DNA of 64,000 bases from Buchnera aphidicola str. Bp (Baizongia pistaciae) (lineage in GTDB: Bacteria > Pseudomonadota > Gammaproteobacteria > Enterobacterales > Enterobacteriaceae), in assembly GCF_000007725.1 (NCBI RefSeq), contig NC_004545.1:551981-615980 (forward strand), in the 5' to 3' direction. The translations under genes and the position numbers were made by a program. Below, in pieces: positions 29,225-39,708 of the stretch (the first letter of the stretch is position 1; every line of letters starts with the position of its first letter). Under the pieces are notes generated by a model. The model saw only the letters and a program-made list of their open reading frames with translations. It searched no databases and was not told the DNA's origin.

Positions 29225-30883
29225 TCATGTATTATTACTATGAATTTTATAAAAATTAATTAATCCATTTGTAGACGAATCATATTCATAATTTTTGCTA
29301 CCTGTTGTGTTCATATTTAAAAATATTTCTTTAGCTAATAATTTTCCTAGCTCAACACCCCATTGATCAAAAGAAAAAATATTAAATATAACTCCTTGCG
29401 TAAATACTTTATGTTCATATAAAGCAATCAATATACCTAAATTATAAGGATTTAATTGATCTAACACAATTGAATTACTAGGTTGATTACCTTTGCATAC
29501 TTTATGAAATGAAATAGATGATAATCTTTCATCAAAAGTTTTTTTATCATTAATATGAACATTACATTTTTGATTAAATTTTCCAAACGCCAAAGCTTGC
29601 GTTTGTGCAAAAAAATGAGATAATAAATACTTATGATGATCTTTAAAAGGATGTTTAGGAATAATTGAAATAATAAAGTCAGAAGGTATTAATTTAGTAC
29701 CTTGATGCAACAATTGATAAAAAGCATGCTGACCGTTAGTACCTGGTTCTCCCCAAATAATTGGACCAGTTTGCCAATTTACAAATTCTCCGCTTCTACA
29801 AATATTTTTTCCGTTAGATTCCATATTCATTTGTTGTAAAAAAGAAGAAAAATAATTCATATTCCAATCATAGAAAAATATTGCTTCTGTTTCTGACTTA
29901 AAAAAATTATTATACCAAACACCAATTAATGCTAGTAATACTGGGATATTATTATCAAATTTAGTATGTAAATAATGCTGATCCATCATATATGCACCAT
30001 CTAACAGTTGTTCAAAATTTTTGAAACCAACAGCTAAAACAATAGATAATCCCACAGAAGACCACAATGAAAATCTACCTCCAACCCAATCCCAAAACAA
30101 AAAAATATTTTTATATCTAATACCAAAGTTCATAGCCTCTTGAGCATTTGTAGTAACAGCAATAAAATGCTGATCTAAAAATTCATTTTTATTAACAGCA
30201 TTTAACATCCATTTTTTTGCAGTATTTGCATTTACAATTGTTTCCTGTGTAGTAAATGTTTTAGATACAATTATAAATAAAGTGGATTCTGGGTTAAGTT
30301 TTTTTAATACATTAAAAATATTCGCCCCATCAACGTTAGAAACAAAATGAATATTAAGATGATTTCTATAAGAATTTAGTGCTTTTATTACCATTTTAGG
30401 ACCTAAATCTGATCCACCAATACCAATATTAACTATATCTGTAATATATTTTCCAGTATATCCTAACCATTTTCGATTAATAACTAAATTAGAAAAATGT
30501 TTCATTTTTTCTAATACTTTATTTATATCGAACATAATATTGCAACCATTATGAATGATTGAACTATTACTACGATTTCTTAACGCTGTATGCAAAACAG
30601 CACGATTTTCTGTTTCATTAATTATTTTTCCGCTAAACATAGATTTAATGGAATTATTTAAATCCATTTCATTAGCTAATTTTAGCAATAATTTAATGGT
30701 AAAACTAGTAATTCTGTTTTTTGAATAATCCACTAAAATTCTATTATCAAATTTTAGTGAAAATTTTTTAAATCTATTTTTATCTTTTTTAAATAATTCT
30801 TTTATATGAAAACTTTTTATTTCATAAAAATGATTTTGTAACATTTTCCAAGATTCTGTATTATTAGGATTAATTTTTTTCAT
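29225..30883 (-). CDS. pgi: Glucose-6-phosphate isomerase
   Basis: Interconverts glucose-6-phosphate and fructose-6-phosphate. Motifs: [79 protein letters not shown] with catalytic Glu and His, and [10 protein letters not shown] near the C terminus. Length 552 against 549. Complete. It stands alone on the minus strand upstream of mtlA. Confidence 0.97.
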
Positions 30884-31553
30884 ATAGTAATGTTCTTTTA
30901 TTTTGTATTACAATTCACAATTGTTAACATTTTTATAAAAATTTTACGAAAATAAAAATTTTTAAAAATCTCTTCTGCAATTAATAATTATTAACAAATA
31001 TATAATCTATATTTAAAATATAAAATTAGCCAGATTCATAATTAACATGAATTTAAAAAAATATATTTTAAATGAATTCTTAAATCCACATTTACAAACA
31101 TATACAACAAAAATCGTTATTAATTTAGATAAACTATTTCATAGTTATTATAAATATAAATAAACCAAAAATTTCTAATTACTAAAAAAATACATCCATT
31201 ACATAAAAATTAATTAGTTAGTTAAAATAATTTAATATTTAAAATAATATATTTAAAAAATTATTTTGTTTTAAATACGTAAAAATTTTTATAAAATTAT
31301 TTTTTAAAAAGATAGAATCTCTATTTACTAAAAATTTTATTCTTAATGCCAAAAACTATTTTTCTGATTGTATAACAAAAAACATAAAATAATGTAATAT
31401 GAATTAAACATTTTTATAACACAAAACAAAACATATACTAAAATTATAATCATTGATTTAATATAAATAAGATACAAAATAATTTAACTTAATCAATCAA
31501 TTAATATAATTATGTAAAGAAAACATACAATAAAATATTCACATGAGCAAAAC
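30884..31553. other. Intergenic region between divergent pgi and orn
   Basis: About 670 nt. In E. coli rsgA and psd lie next to orn, divergently oriented; neither can be recognised here. A 38-codon ATG frame at 31047-31163 (+) is the longest and I do not consider it a gene. The region must carry promoters for pgi and orn. Confidence 0.5.
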
Positions 31554-32098
31554 ATGAATACTGACATAAAAAATTTAATATGGATTGATTTGGAAATGAC
31601 TGGATTAAATCCAAATATACATAAAATCATTGAAATTGCTACCTTGATAACAGATAAAAATTTAAAAATTTTATCTTATGGGCCAGTAATTGCTATTTAT
31701 CAAAATAATCATCAATTAAGTTTTATGGATCCATGGAACAATAAAATGCATACAAAAAATGGACTAATCACTCGAATTAAAAATAGCTTATACACCGAAC
31801 ATTTAGCAGAAATAAAAACAATTACTTTCTTGAAAAAATGGGTACCAAAAAATACTTCTCCTATGTGCGGAAATAGTATAAGTACTGATAGACAATTTTT
31901 ATTTAAATACATGCCAACTTTAGAAAAGTACTTTCACTATAGACAAATTGATGTCAGTACTATCAAAGAATTAGCATTACGTTGGAAACCTAAAATATAT
32001 AATAAACTTAAAAAAAAAACACTCATCAAGCATTAAACGACCTATATGAATCAGTTTGCGAGTTATTATTTTATCGAAAAAATTTTTTTAAAACATAA
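31554..32098 (+). CDS. orn: Oligoribonuclease, reading frame broken at a ten-A run
   Basis: DEDDh exonuclease that degrades 2-5 nt RNA fragments. [21 protein letters not shown] carries the first acidic pair (the motif starts near residue 8), and [16 protein letters not shown] and [16 protein letters not shown] follow. The zero frame runs into A10 at 32010-32019 and stops at 32036 after 160 codons. One frame over, the sequence continues [18 protein letters not shown] to a stop at 32096-32098, matching E. coli THQAMDDIRESVAELAYY, and restores the catalytic His and last Asp. Adding one A gives 181 residues, exactly the E. coli length. Function therefore depends on transcript or ribosome slippage, or the gene is newly dead. 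Confidence 0.9.
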
Positions 32099-32183
32099 AA
32101 TATTCACACCTAAAATATAAACTAAAATACTAATTAAAACTTGCAAAAAAAAAAAAAATGTATATAATTAATTATATTTTTAT

Positions 32184-32256
32184 GCGGGAATAGCTCAGTT
32201 GGTAGAGTACAACCTTGCCAAGGTTGGGGTCGCGAGTTCAAATCTCGTTTCCCGCT
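32184..32256 (+). tRNA. tRNA-Gly (GCC)
   Basis: A 73-nt cloverleaf starting GCGGGAATAGCTCAG. The acceptor pairs GCGGGAA/TTCCCGC, the discriminator is T and the anticodon loop TTGCCAA reads GCC. Nearly identical to E. coli glyV and, as there, just downstream of orn; one copy is kept instead of three. No encoded CCA. Confidence 0.97.
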
Positions 32257-32362
32257 GAATAGAAATAATCTAAAAATTAGTAAATACCTTAAAAAAATAT
32301 ACAAAACATATACTTTACTTAAATTAAAATTAAATGAGCAAAAGTAAAATAGGTCAAAACTT

Positions 32363-33347
32363 ATGCTTGAACGCATACTACATATAGTAATCATGTTAGT
32401 ATTCTTATTTATATCACAATATTCCCTAGGAAGACAAAAATATTTGAATACTATTCACCCTCTTTGTCATCTAAAAAACAAAAAAAATTCGTCTAATATT
32501 TACTACCCTTCTAAAAAAATATTCTTTTTTTTTGCGAACCAAAACCTAGTTTTAAACTGATATATAAAAAAAATTTTCTAAATTCTAAATTTAAAAAACT
32601 AAACAAACAGTTTTCAAATTCACTAAATTTGTATAGAACAAAATTTATTTTGACTCATTATATATCTAATAAAAGTAAAAAAAAAACAAAAAAATTATCA
32701 TTGCTATTGACGCAGGACACGGAGGACAAGATCCAGGCGCAATTGGAAAAAATAAATTTCAAGAAAAAAATATCACTTTATCGATAGCAAAAAAATTAAC
32801 AAAATTATTAAATCATACTAATTTTTTTAAAGCTGTAATGATCAGACGTGGAAATTATTTTTTATCAGTTTTTAAAAGAACACAAATAGCCGAAAAATAT
32901 CATGCTAATTTATTAATCTCAATTCATGCTAATTCATCAAAAAACAGAAAAATATCAGGAGTGTCTATATGGGTTCTTCCTAAGAATGTTCATAATACTC
33001 GCATTCAAAAACATAAATTAAATAAAAAAACCAAGAATATACACAAAAAAATAAATACTAAAACCTCAAAATTTAAAAATTTCTATGAAATAGAATACGA
33101 TTTAGCCAAAATAATCATACAAGAATTACGAAAAGTCTCAACTTTAAATCAAAAAAAACCAAAATATGCAAAATTTGGTATTCTTAAATTTTCTCAATTT
33201 CCATCAATATTAGTCGAAACGGGTTTTATAAGTAATCCAATAGAAGAACAACACTTGAACAAAAAATTTTATCAAAACCTTATTTCAAAATCTATATCTA
33301 TAGCTTTAAAAAAATATTTTCTAAAACGCATAAAACAATACAACTAA
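32363..33347 (+). pseudogene. amiB: N-acetylmuramoyl-L-alanine amidase AmiB-like, two frame breaks
   Basis: Periplasmic zinc amidase that splits septal murein. Three overlapping frames make up the gene. Frame A begins at 32363 with a signal-peptide-like leader (MLERILHIVIMLVFLFIS) and ends at 32560. Frame B is open through 32521-32680. Frame C carries the catalytic domain from about 32679: IAIDAGHGGQDPGAIG with the first Zn His, EKNITLSIAKKL with Glu, LISIHANSS with His, and ILVETGFISNPIEEQ with the catalytic Glu. The changes fall at T9 (32525-32533, or A7 at 32513-32519) and at A10 (32677-32686); each is repaired by +1 nt, giving about 328 residues against 445. No AMIN domain is recognisable. 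The intact catalytic residues argue against a long-dead gene. Confidence 0.85.
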
Positions 33348-33599
33348 CGTTAAAATTTTTTATTTCTATAATACACACTTTAATTAAATAACATAAACAT
33401 TTATTAAAATAAAAACTAAATATAAACGCTAAATAAAACATTTAAAAAAAAATATATTTAAGTATACGTTTACTTTTAAAAATCAATCATTCCACTACGT
33501 CATTAAACTATATTTTTAGAAACACACAAGAGTTTAAAAACAATTAAATAAAATTTAAAAACCTTGTTTTTAAAAAAAAAGTAATATATTTAGTATAAA

Positions 33600-33809
33600 C
33601 TAATGACTGGAAATATTAAATCTTTTATGAAATTTTTCTATACGTCCACCAGTATCAGACGTTCGTTGTTGACCTGTATAAAAAGGATGACATTTGGAAC
33701 ACACATCAACATTTATATTTTTACTTAAAGTAGAAAAAATATTTATATTATTCCCGCAAGAACACGTTACGTTTATCTTAAAATAATCAGGATGAATTTT
33801 TTTTTTCAT
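33600..33809 (-). CDS. rpmE: 50S ribosomal protein L31
   Basis: Zinc-binding form of L31. MKKKIHPDY, the Cys ligands in VTCSCGN and [16 protein letters not shown], and [13 protein letters not shown] are typical. Length 69 against 70. Stands alone on the minus strand. In E. coli priA, cytR and ftsN lie between rpmE and hslV; only an ftsN-like remnant is left here. Confidence 0.97.
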   Translation of the reverse strand: MKKKIHPDYFKINVTCSCGNNINIFSTLSKNINVDVCSKCHPFYTGQQRTSDTGGRIEKFHKRFNISSH

Positions 33810-34147
33810 ATAACCTTTAAAATTAAATAAATATATATTTTATAAATTAAATAATTTACTTCAAACAGTAATATATTAGCATTAACATTAAAAATATGAT
33901 ATCACTAAATTTAAATAAAACAAAGCATAAAAATTTAAAATTTTAGAACATTTTAGAACTTTATTAAAATTTTTTTAAACATAAAATTAATTTATTAAAA
34001 AATACTAATCAATTTTAATTACTATTAATAATACTAAAATTTTTATTTTTAATAATAAATAGTTAAACATACTATTATTTTAATAGACTTAAAATCTTAA
34101 TGTATTATTATACATAACATATAAAATACTATTTTAACCAAATAATA
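33810..34147. other. Intergenic region rpmE / ftsN-like remnant
   Basis: 338 nt of A+T-rich DNA with no frame or RNA gene. It lies where priA and cytR stand in E. coli; no helicase motif is visible. Confidence 0.5.
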
Positions 34148-34446
34148 ATGATAAATAAAGATTTTGTTCTAAATAAAAACGATTTTAAATATACTTTTCC
34201 TGAAAAATATCATAAACCAAAAAAAAAATTACTAAAATAGTAATTATATTTATAATATTTTTGCTATTTACATTATGTATTAAATTAATACTAAAAAAAA
34301 CAATATCGCATAAAAATATTAAAAATAATGCACGTACATTTATTTCAACAGATTCAGCCATTTACTTACTTAAAAAACCTCAAGAACAATACTTTTTTTT
34401 CAAAAAATATAAAATAAATTACAATATTAAAAAACTAAAAACTTAA
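34148..34446 (+). pseudogene. FtsN-like N-terminal remnant, frame broken at a ten-A run
   Basis: Two frames join to one plausible product. From ATG 34148 a basic cytoplasmic segment (FVLNKNDFKYTFPEKYHK) runs to A10 at 34219-34228. After the run, one frame over, a hydrophobic segment (IVIIFIIFLLFTLCIKLIL) follows, then LLKKPQEQYFFFKKYKINYN and a stop at 34446. The layout (short basic tail, one membrane segment, then a motif like E. coli LPPKPEERWRYIKELE) and position just before hslVU suggest cell-division protein FtsN. +1 nt at the run gives 99 residues against 319. The glutamine-rich linker and SPOR domain are gone. Identification rests on synteny and a short motif. Confidence 0.55.
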
Positions 34447-34713
34447 TAATACATAAAATTAAAAAAATCTTTTCAATAATTATTTCAAAGACATAATGTA
34501 TTAAAATTACGTTTGAATCAACAAAATTCACGATAAAAATAATTATTAATATGATAGTATAAAAAAGTAAAATTATATATTTAATAGTTAAATGTACTTT
34601 ATACACAATTAATTTTATATAAATAACTTATTGAATGTTTACGTTCATACATAACGATTATATCATACTGAAATTATATATATTTGTAGTTTAATATAAA
34701 AAGGATCAAATCT

Positions 34714-35244
34714 GTGACAACTATTCTAAGCGTTCGTTTAAACAAACAAGTAGTAATTGGAGGTGATGGGCAAGCTACATTAGGAAATACTATCATTAAA
34801 AGTAATGTTAAAAAAGTAAGAACTCTTTATAATAATAAAGTTATTGCTGGATTTGCCGGAGGAACAGCAGATGCATTTACTTTGTTTGAATTATTTGAAA
34901 AAAAATTATTAATGTATCAGGGACAATTGCAACGTTCAGCTATTGAATTAGCAAAAGATTGGAGAACTGATAAAATACTACGAAAACTTGAAGCATTATT
35001 AGCAGTTGCTGATAAAGAAACTTCATTAATTGTTACTGGAAATGGTGACGTAATTCAACCTGAAAACAATCTTATGGCAATCGGATCTGGAGGTTCTTAT
35101 GCGCAAGCAGCAGCAATAGCAATGATAGAAAACACTTCTCTCACTGCAAAACAAATCGTAGAAAAAGCATTAAAAATTACTTCTGGAATTTGCATATATA
35201 CTAATAATATTTTTACCATCAAAGAATTAACTTCAGAAAAGTAA
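34714..35244 (+). CDS. hslV: HslV, peptidase subunit of the HslUV protease
   Basis: Proteasome-like N-terminal-threonine peptidase. After the initiator comes [21 protein letters not shown], with Thr as nucleophile after processing, then [24 protein letters not shown] and [13 protein letters not shown]. Length 176, as in E. coli. The start is GTG at 34714, as in E. coli, with AAGGA at 34701-34705. HslU follows after 12 nt, so they form one operon. Confidence 0.97.
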   Translation: MTTILSVRLNKQVVIGGDGQATLGNTIIKSNVKKVRTLYNNKVIAGFAGGTADAFTLFELFEKKLLMYQGQLQRSAIELAKDWRTDKILRKLEALLAVADKETSLIVTGNGDVIQPENNLMAIGSGGSYAQAAAIAMIENTSLTAKQIVEKALKITSGICIYTNNIFTIKELTSEK

Positions 35245-35256
35245 GGATAAAACTCC

Positions 35257-36591
35257 ATGTCTGAAATGACTCCTCGCGAAATAGTCAAAGAACTTGATCG
35301 ATTTATAATTGGTCAAAAAAAAGCAAAACGCGCTGTAGCTATTGCCTTACGAAATCGCTGGCGTCGCATGAAACTTAACAAAGAACTAAGATATGAAATA
35401 ACACCAAAAAACATTCTTATGATAGGTCCCACAGGCGTAGGAAAAACTGAAATTGCTAGACGCTTAGCAAAATTAGCTAAAGCACCTTTTATTAAAGTAG
35501 AAGCAACGAAATTTACTGAAATAGGATATGTTGGAAAAGAAGTAGATTCAATTATTAGAGATTTAACCGATTCAGCCATAAAAATGATTAAAAGTACAGC
35601 TATAAAAAAAAATAAAAAAAGAGCTAAAGAACTAGCAGAAGAAAGAATATTAGATGTTTTAGTACCTACAATTAAAAATAACTGGAAAAAAACAAATACT
35701 AATAACAATTCTGAAGCAACTCTTCAAATTTTTAGAAAAAAATTACGAGAAGGAACACTAGATGATAAAGAAATCGAAATAAATGTCGCAGTTACTCCTA
35801 TGGGAATCGAAATTATGGCACCTCCAGGAATGGAAGAACTCACTAATCAATTACAATCATTATTTCAAAATCTAACTGGAAATAAAAGAAATATTAAAAA
35901 ATTAAAAATTAAAGATGCTATGAAATTATTGATTGAAGAAGAAGCAGCTAAACTAATTAATCTAGAAGAATTAAAAAAAGAAGCTATTTATGCTGTTGAA
36001 CAACATGGAATTGTATTCATTGATGAAATAGATAAAATATGCAGAAACCACGGTTCTTCTGGACCTGATATTTCGCGAGAAGGCGTTCAACGAGATTTGC
36101 TTCCTTTAATCGAAGGTTGTACAGTATCAACTAAACATGGTATGGTGAAAACTGATCATATTTTATTTATTGCATCTGGAGCATTTCAAGTTTCTACACC
36201 TTCAGATCTTATTCCAGAATTACAAGGACGCCTTCCAATTAGAGTAGAGTTACAAGCCTTAACAATAAACGACTTTGAATTAATTCTAACAGAACCAAAA
36301 GCTTCAGTTACAATGCAATACCAAGCCTTGCTTAAAACAGAAAAAGTAAAAATTAATTTCACTAAAGAAGGTATACGACATATTGCCGAAGCAGCATGGA
36401 AAGTTAATGAATCTATGGAAAATATTGGTGCAAGAAGACTACATACTGTGCTAGAACGTCTAATGGAAGATATATCTTTTCACGCAAGCGATCATCGTAA
36501 TGAAATAACTATTACCATTGATGAAAAATATGTTCAAAAACACTTAGATAAATTAATATCTAATGAAGATCTCAGTCGCTTTATATTGTAA
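35257..36591 (+). CDS. hslU: HslU, ATPase subunit of the HslUV protease
   Basis: AAA+ unfoldase that feeds HslV. Motifs: [17 protein letters not shown], Walker [14 protein letters not shown] (about residues 57-69), the pore-loop GYVG, Walker [12 protein letters not shown], and the C-terminal tail SRFIL, which inserts into HslV. The intermediate I-domain is kept. Length 444 against 443. It ends at a strong hairpin at 36626-36664. Confidence 0.98.
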   Translation: MSEMTPREIVKELDRFIIGQKKAKRAVAIALRNRWRRMKLNKELRYEITPKNILMIGPTGVGKTEIARRLAKLAKAPFIKVEATKFTEIGYVGKEVDSIIRDLTDSAIKMIKSTAIKKNKKRAKELAEERILDVLVPTIKNNWKKTNTNNNSEATLQIFRKKLREGTLDDKEIEINVAVTPMGIEIMAPPGMEELTNQLQSLFQNLTGNKRNIKKLKIKDAMKLLIEEEAAKLINLEELKKEAIYAVEQHGIVFIDEIDKICRNHGSSGPDISREGVQRDLLPLIEGCTVSTKHGMVKTDHILFIASGAFQVSTPSDLIPELQGRLPIRVELQALTINDFELILTEPKASVTMQYQALLKTEKVKINFTKEGIRHIAEAAWKVNESMENIGARRLHTVLERLMEDISFHASDHRNEITITIDEKYVQKHLDKLISNEDLSRFIL

Positions 36592-36625
36592 ATATTATTT
36601 TAAAATATTTCACAATACAATAATA

Positions 36626-36664
36626 AAATCTTTCCTATCTTTAGAATAAAGACAGGAAAGATTT
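36626..36664. terminator. Bidirectional terminator between hslU and trpG
   Basis: An 18-nt inverted repeat (AAATCTTTCCTATCTTTA / TAAAGACAGGAAAGATTT) with one mismatch and a 3-nt loop, 35 nt after the hslU stop. It is G+C-richer than its surroundings. Read on the minus strand it is followed by TTTTATTA, so it can also end trpEG transcripts coming the other way. Confidence 0.8.
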
Positions 36665-37052
36665 AAAAAACTTCCTGTTTAAATAAAACTAAATTTTACT
36701 TACATATATTATTTACAAAAACACATTTAAAATCTATAATTTATTATCAATACACAATTATAAAATTTATTATTAAATAACTACACTACTTCAAAAAAAT
36801 TATTTAACTAATATTACTTTATTAATTATATTGAGCCTGTTAATAATTATTTATTTTAAATTCCATATATATTAAATAATCTTAAACTTTTATCTAAATT
36901 AATAATTTTAAATGTTAAATTTTAACATTGCAAATTAGTTTTCAAAATATTCCTTAAAACTACATAATAATTATTCATTTACCATAAATTATTATATGTT
37001 TTAATTAAAAATTAATAACACATAAAAACTAATTTAAAAAGAAAAAATGATT
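36665..37052. other. Convergent gap hslU / trpG
   Basis: About 390 nt of A+T-rich sequence between the terminator and the trpG stop. In E. coli menA and rraA follow hslU; no remnants are recognisable. Confidence 0.5.
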
Positions 37053-37631
37053 TTATATTTTAGTCCATTGTATTACTCTTTGTAAAAATTCAGTACCTCG
37101 AGTAGTTAATATAGATTCCGGATGAAATTGAAATCCACAAATCTTTTCGTAATCATTTCTAACAGCCATTACCATATTATTAAAATGTGCATTTACAACT
37201 AACATGTTTGGGATATTACTGCAAATTAAAGAATGATATCGCGCTACAGGTAATGGATTAGACATACCCAAAAACATAGCCTTATTATCATGATTAATTA
37301 ACGATGCTTGACCATGTAATATTTCACCTGAATACCCTACATGCCCTCCATACATTTTAACTATAGCCTGATGTCCTAAACAAATTCCAATAATAGGCAA
37401 TTTTCCTTTTAGTTCCATTAACAATTGCGGCATGCAACCTGCATTATCTGGATTTCCTGGCCCTGGCGACAATATTAAAATAGGATTAATCATTTTAGAT
37501 AACTTTTTTAAAATAATATTTTTTCTAACTGTATTTCGATAAACAAATACTTGATGAAAATTTGAACGCAATTGATCAACTAAATTATATGTAAATGAAT
37601 CAATATTATCCAATAAAAGTATATTACCCAT
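37053..37631 (-). CDS. trpG: Anthranilate synthase, glutamine amidotransferase subunit
   Basis: Class I glutaminase that supplies ammonia to TrpE. Motifs: [45 protein letters not shown] with the catalytic Cys, and [15 protein letters not shown] with the catalytic His/Glu. I chose the ATG at 37631, seven codons inside the longer frame: it aligns with E. coli [13 protein letters not shown] and overlaps the trpE stop as TGATG, the coupling arrangement known from E. coli trpE-trpD. 192 residues. It stands alone as TrpG, without the fused phosphoribosyltransferase of E. coli TrpD. Confidence 0.97.
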   Translation of the reverse strand: MGNILLLDNIDSFTYNLVDQLRSNFHQVFVYRNTVRKNIILKKLSKMINPILILSPGPGNPDNAGCMPQLLMELKGKLPIIGICLGHQAIVKMYGGHVGYSGEILHGQASLINHDNKAMFLGMSNPLPVARYHSLICSNIPNMLVVNAHFNNMVMAVRNDYEKICGFQFHPESILTTRGTEFLQRVIQWTKI

Positions 37632-39199
37632 CACAAATACTCTATCTGACAAGAATGCGAATTAGCTATAGCTTGAATAACTGCTTTAGCTTTATTTTTA
37701 CTCTCATCTGATTCCAATTGAGGTACAGAATCCAATACTATTCCAGCTCCAGCTTGAATAGTTGCTATTTTATTTTCAACATACGCAGAACGAATTACAA
37801 TACAAGTATCTAACATACCTAAACCAGTGAAATATCCTATCGCGCCTCCATAACTCCCCCTCTTTTCGCCTTCAATTTCTGAAATTAATTCCATAGCTCG
37901 CACTTTAGGAGCACCAGTTAGTGTCCCCATATTCATGCATGCTTGATATGCATGTAAAAAATCTAAATCAAAACGCAATTTTCCAATAACTCTTGATACT
38001 AAATGCATGACATGCGAATAACGATCAACTCTAATTAAATCTGCTACATGACGTGTTCCTGGTTCGCAAATTTTAGCTAAATCATTGCGAGCTAAATCTA
38101 CTAACATTAGATGTTCAGCCAACTCTTTATTATTGGTCCGCATTTCTAATTCTATCCGATTATCTAAATCTAAATCCAACGATCCATCAGATCGTCTACC
38201 TCGAGGTCTAGTACCAGCGATAGGATATATTTCAATTTGCCTAGAATTTATATCATATTTTAAAGCACTTTCAGGAGAAGCTCCAAACAAAGTAAACTTT
38301 CGATCTTGCATAAAAAACATATATGGACTAGGATTATTTTTTTTTAAAACTTCATATGAAGACAATGGATTCACACAAGAAAGATAAAATTTTCTCGATG
38401 GTACTACTTGAAAAATTTCTCCTTGTAAAATAAATTTTTTTACATTAACAATAATTTTATTGTATTCTTCGTCTGTTTTATTACACCATAATTTCATGTT
38501 TTTTAGCGTATCAAATTTTATAGGGCACAAATTTTTAGATAATTTATTTTTCAAAATTTCTAATCTATCCTTTAACCTCTTTTTTTCAAAATTATCATTA
38601 GTAAATGAAGTGACTTGAACGATAGATGTTTTATTTTTATGATCTAATATTAATAATGTTTCAGAAAGATAAAAACAAAAATCAGGACAGTGTTGATGAG
38701 TATTTAATATTGGTAAATTTTCAAAACTGGTAATTAAATCATACGAAAACAAACCTCCGAAAAACATAGATTTTGGGGCGAATTCGCTAAGATTTTTAAC
38801 ACTTTTAATTAAAAATCTTATTGCATCAAATACAGATAGTGACCGTAATCGCTGATCTTCATCTAAATACATAGATAAAATTGGAAATTTTATTTCTAAT
38901 GGATTATTATCTGATAGTATAATAACATTTTTAGGTAATAAAGATTTAAAAACAGACAATAAATTAACACCATTTTTAGTTAATGCCTCTACAATAACTA
39001 TTTGATTCAAAAATGAAATTTTTAATGCAGCATCTATAATCATCATACTCTCTAAATGATGCTTTTTATTAATTTCTGCGGATTCTAGTAATAATGTTTC
39101 TGATTTCTTTTTGCATATTTGATTAAAAATAGCAGTAGGATTTGGTTGATAACGAGTCTCTGTTAAAAATACATCTATACTTATTAGATTTTTTTTCAT
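37631..39199 (-). CDS. trpE: Anthranilate synthase, component I
   Basis: Converts chorismate to anthranilate, the committed step to tryptophan. Chorismate-binding motifs: [66 protein letters not shown] and [10 protein letters not shown]. Length 522 against 520. The tryptophan-binding residues known from enterobacteria appear kept (TLLLESAEI and NPSPYMFFM), so feedback inhibition is probably intact, in contrast to LeuA here. In many Buchnera trpEG is a plasmid pair; here it is one chromosomal copy between hslU and fpr. No Trp-rich leader is visible upstream. Confidence 0.97.
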   Translation of the reverse strand: MKKNLISIDVFLTETRYQPNPTAIFNQICKKKSETLLLESAEINKKHHLESMMIIDAALKISFLNQIVIVEALTKNGVNLLSVFKSLLPKNVIILSDNNPLEIKFPILSMYLDEDQRLRSLSVFDAIRFLIKSVKNLSEFAPKSMFFGGLFSYDLITSFENLPILNTHQHCPDFCFYLSETLLILDHKNKTSIVQVTSFTNDNFEKKRLKDRLEILKNKLSKNLCPIKFDTLKNMKLWCNKTDEEYNKIIVNVKKFILQGEIFQVVPSRKFYLSCVNPLSSYEVLKKNNPSPYMFFMQDRKFTLFGASPESALKYDINSRQIEIYPIAGTRPRGRRSDGSLDLDLDNRIELEMRTNNKELAEHLMLVDLARNDLAKICEPGTRHVADLIRVDRYSHVMHLVSRVIGKLRFDLDFLHAYQACMNMGTLTGAPKVRAMELISEIEGEKRGSYGGAIGYFTGLGMLDTCIVIRSAYVENKIATIQAGAGIVLDSVPQLESDESKNKAKAVIQAIANSHSCQIEYL

Positions 39200-39708
39200 T
39201 ATTATCTTTCCATGAATATTACATGTATCACATTTAAAACTTAAATAATTAATATTTGCTATACATCAATCATACCAATTTAATACAAAACTTTTTCAAA
39301 AAATGTAACGTATTTCAATATAAAACATTTAAAATTATTAATTGTATTCAAAAACATGTTATACTTTTTTGCGAGAACATTAAATAGATATATAAGTATA
39401 CCTTGTATATTATTAATAAAAACATAAATTCTATTTTAAAAACAATTTCGAAACAAATTTTTAAAAACATTTAATGTTTTATAAAAACTTTAAATATAAA
39501 CATGACTTAAAATAATAATTATTACAAAATTAAAAAAAAAATAATATTAACTAAGAATTTAGCTAATATAAAATAACACTTACAATTTTATTTAAACTTG
39601 TTATAACATTTTATGTCTACAGTTTTTGATTAATAAATACAATATATAAATGTTAAAATTATAACGTCTCCTATTATTAAGTAAAGGTTGTTTAAAAAGG
39701 CTTATAAT
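39200..39708. other. Divergent intergenic region trpE / fpr
   Basis: About 500 nt. I searched the minus strand for a leader peptide with tandem Trp codons, a Trp operator and an attenuator stem; none is visible. No frame longer than about 40 codons. Confidence 0.55.

Noticed and set aside
31047..31163. 38-codon ATG frame upstream of orn (starts MNLKKYILNE)
   Set aside because: Slight resemblance of its end to the Psd region TKLVIDLFVKYYK, but psd would be on the opposite strand by synteny and frames of this length are expected by chance in A+T-rich DNA.
34620..34680. Possible sigma-32 heat-shock promoter before hslV (TTGAAT then CATAACG)
   Set aside because: hslVU is a heat-shock operon in E. 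coli, but the -10 CCCCAT part is not recognisable, so no call is made.
35313..35708. 131-codon minus-strand frame opposite hslU
   Set aside because: Antisense shadow of the HslU coding sequence with no family resemblance.
39200..39400. Search for a trp leader peptide and attenuator upstream of trpE
   Set aside because: No tandem Trp codons, no operator palindrome and no competing stems found.
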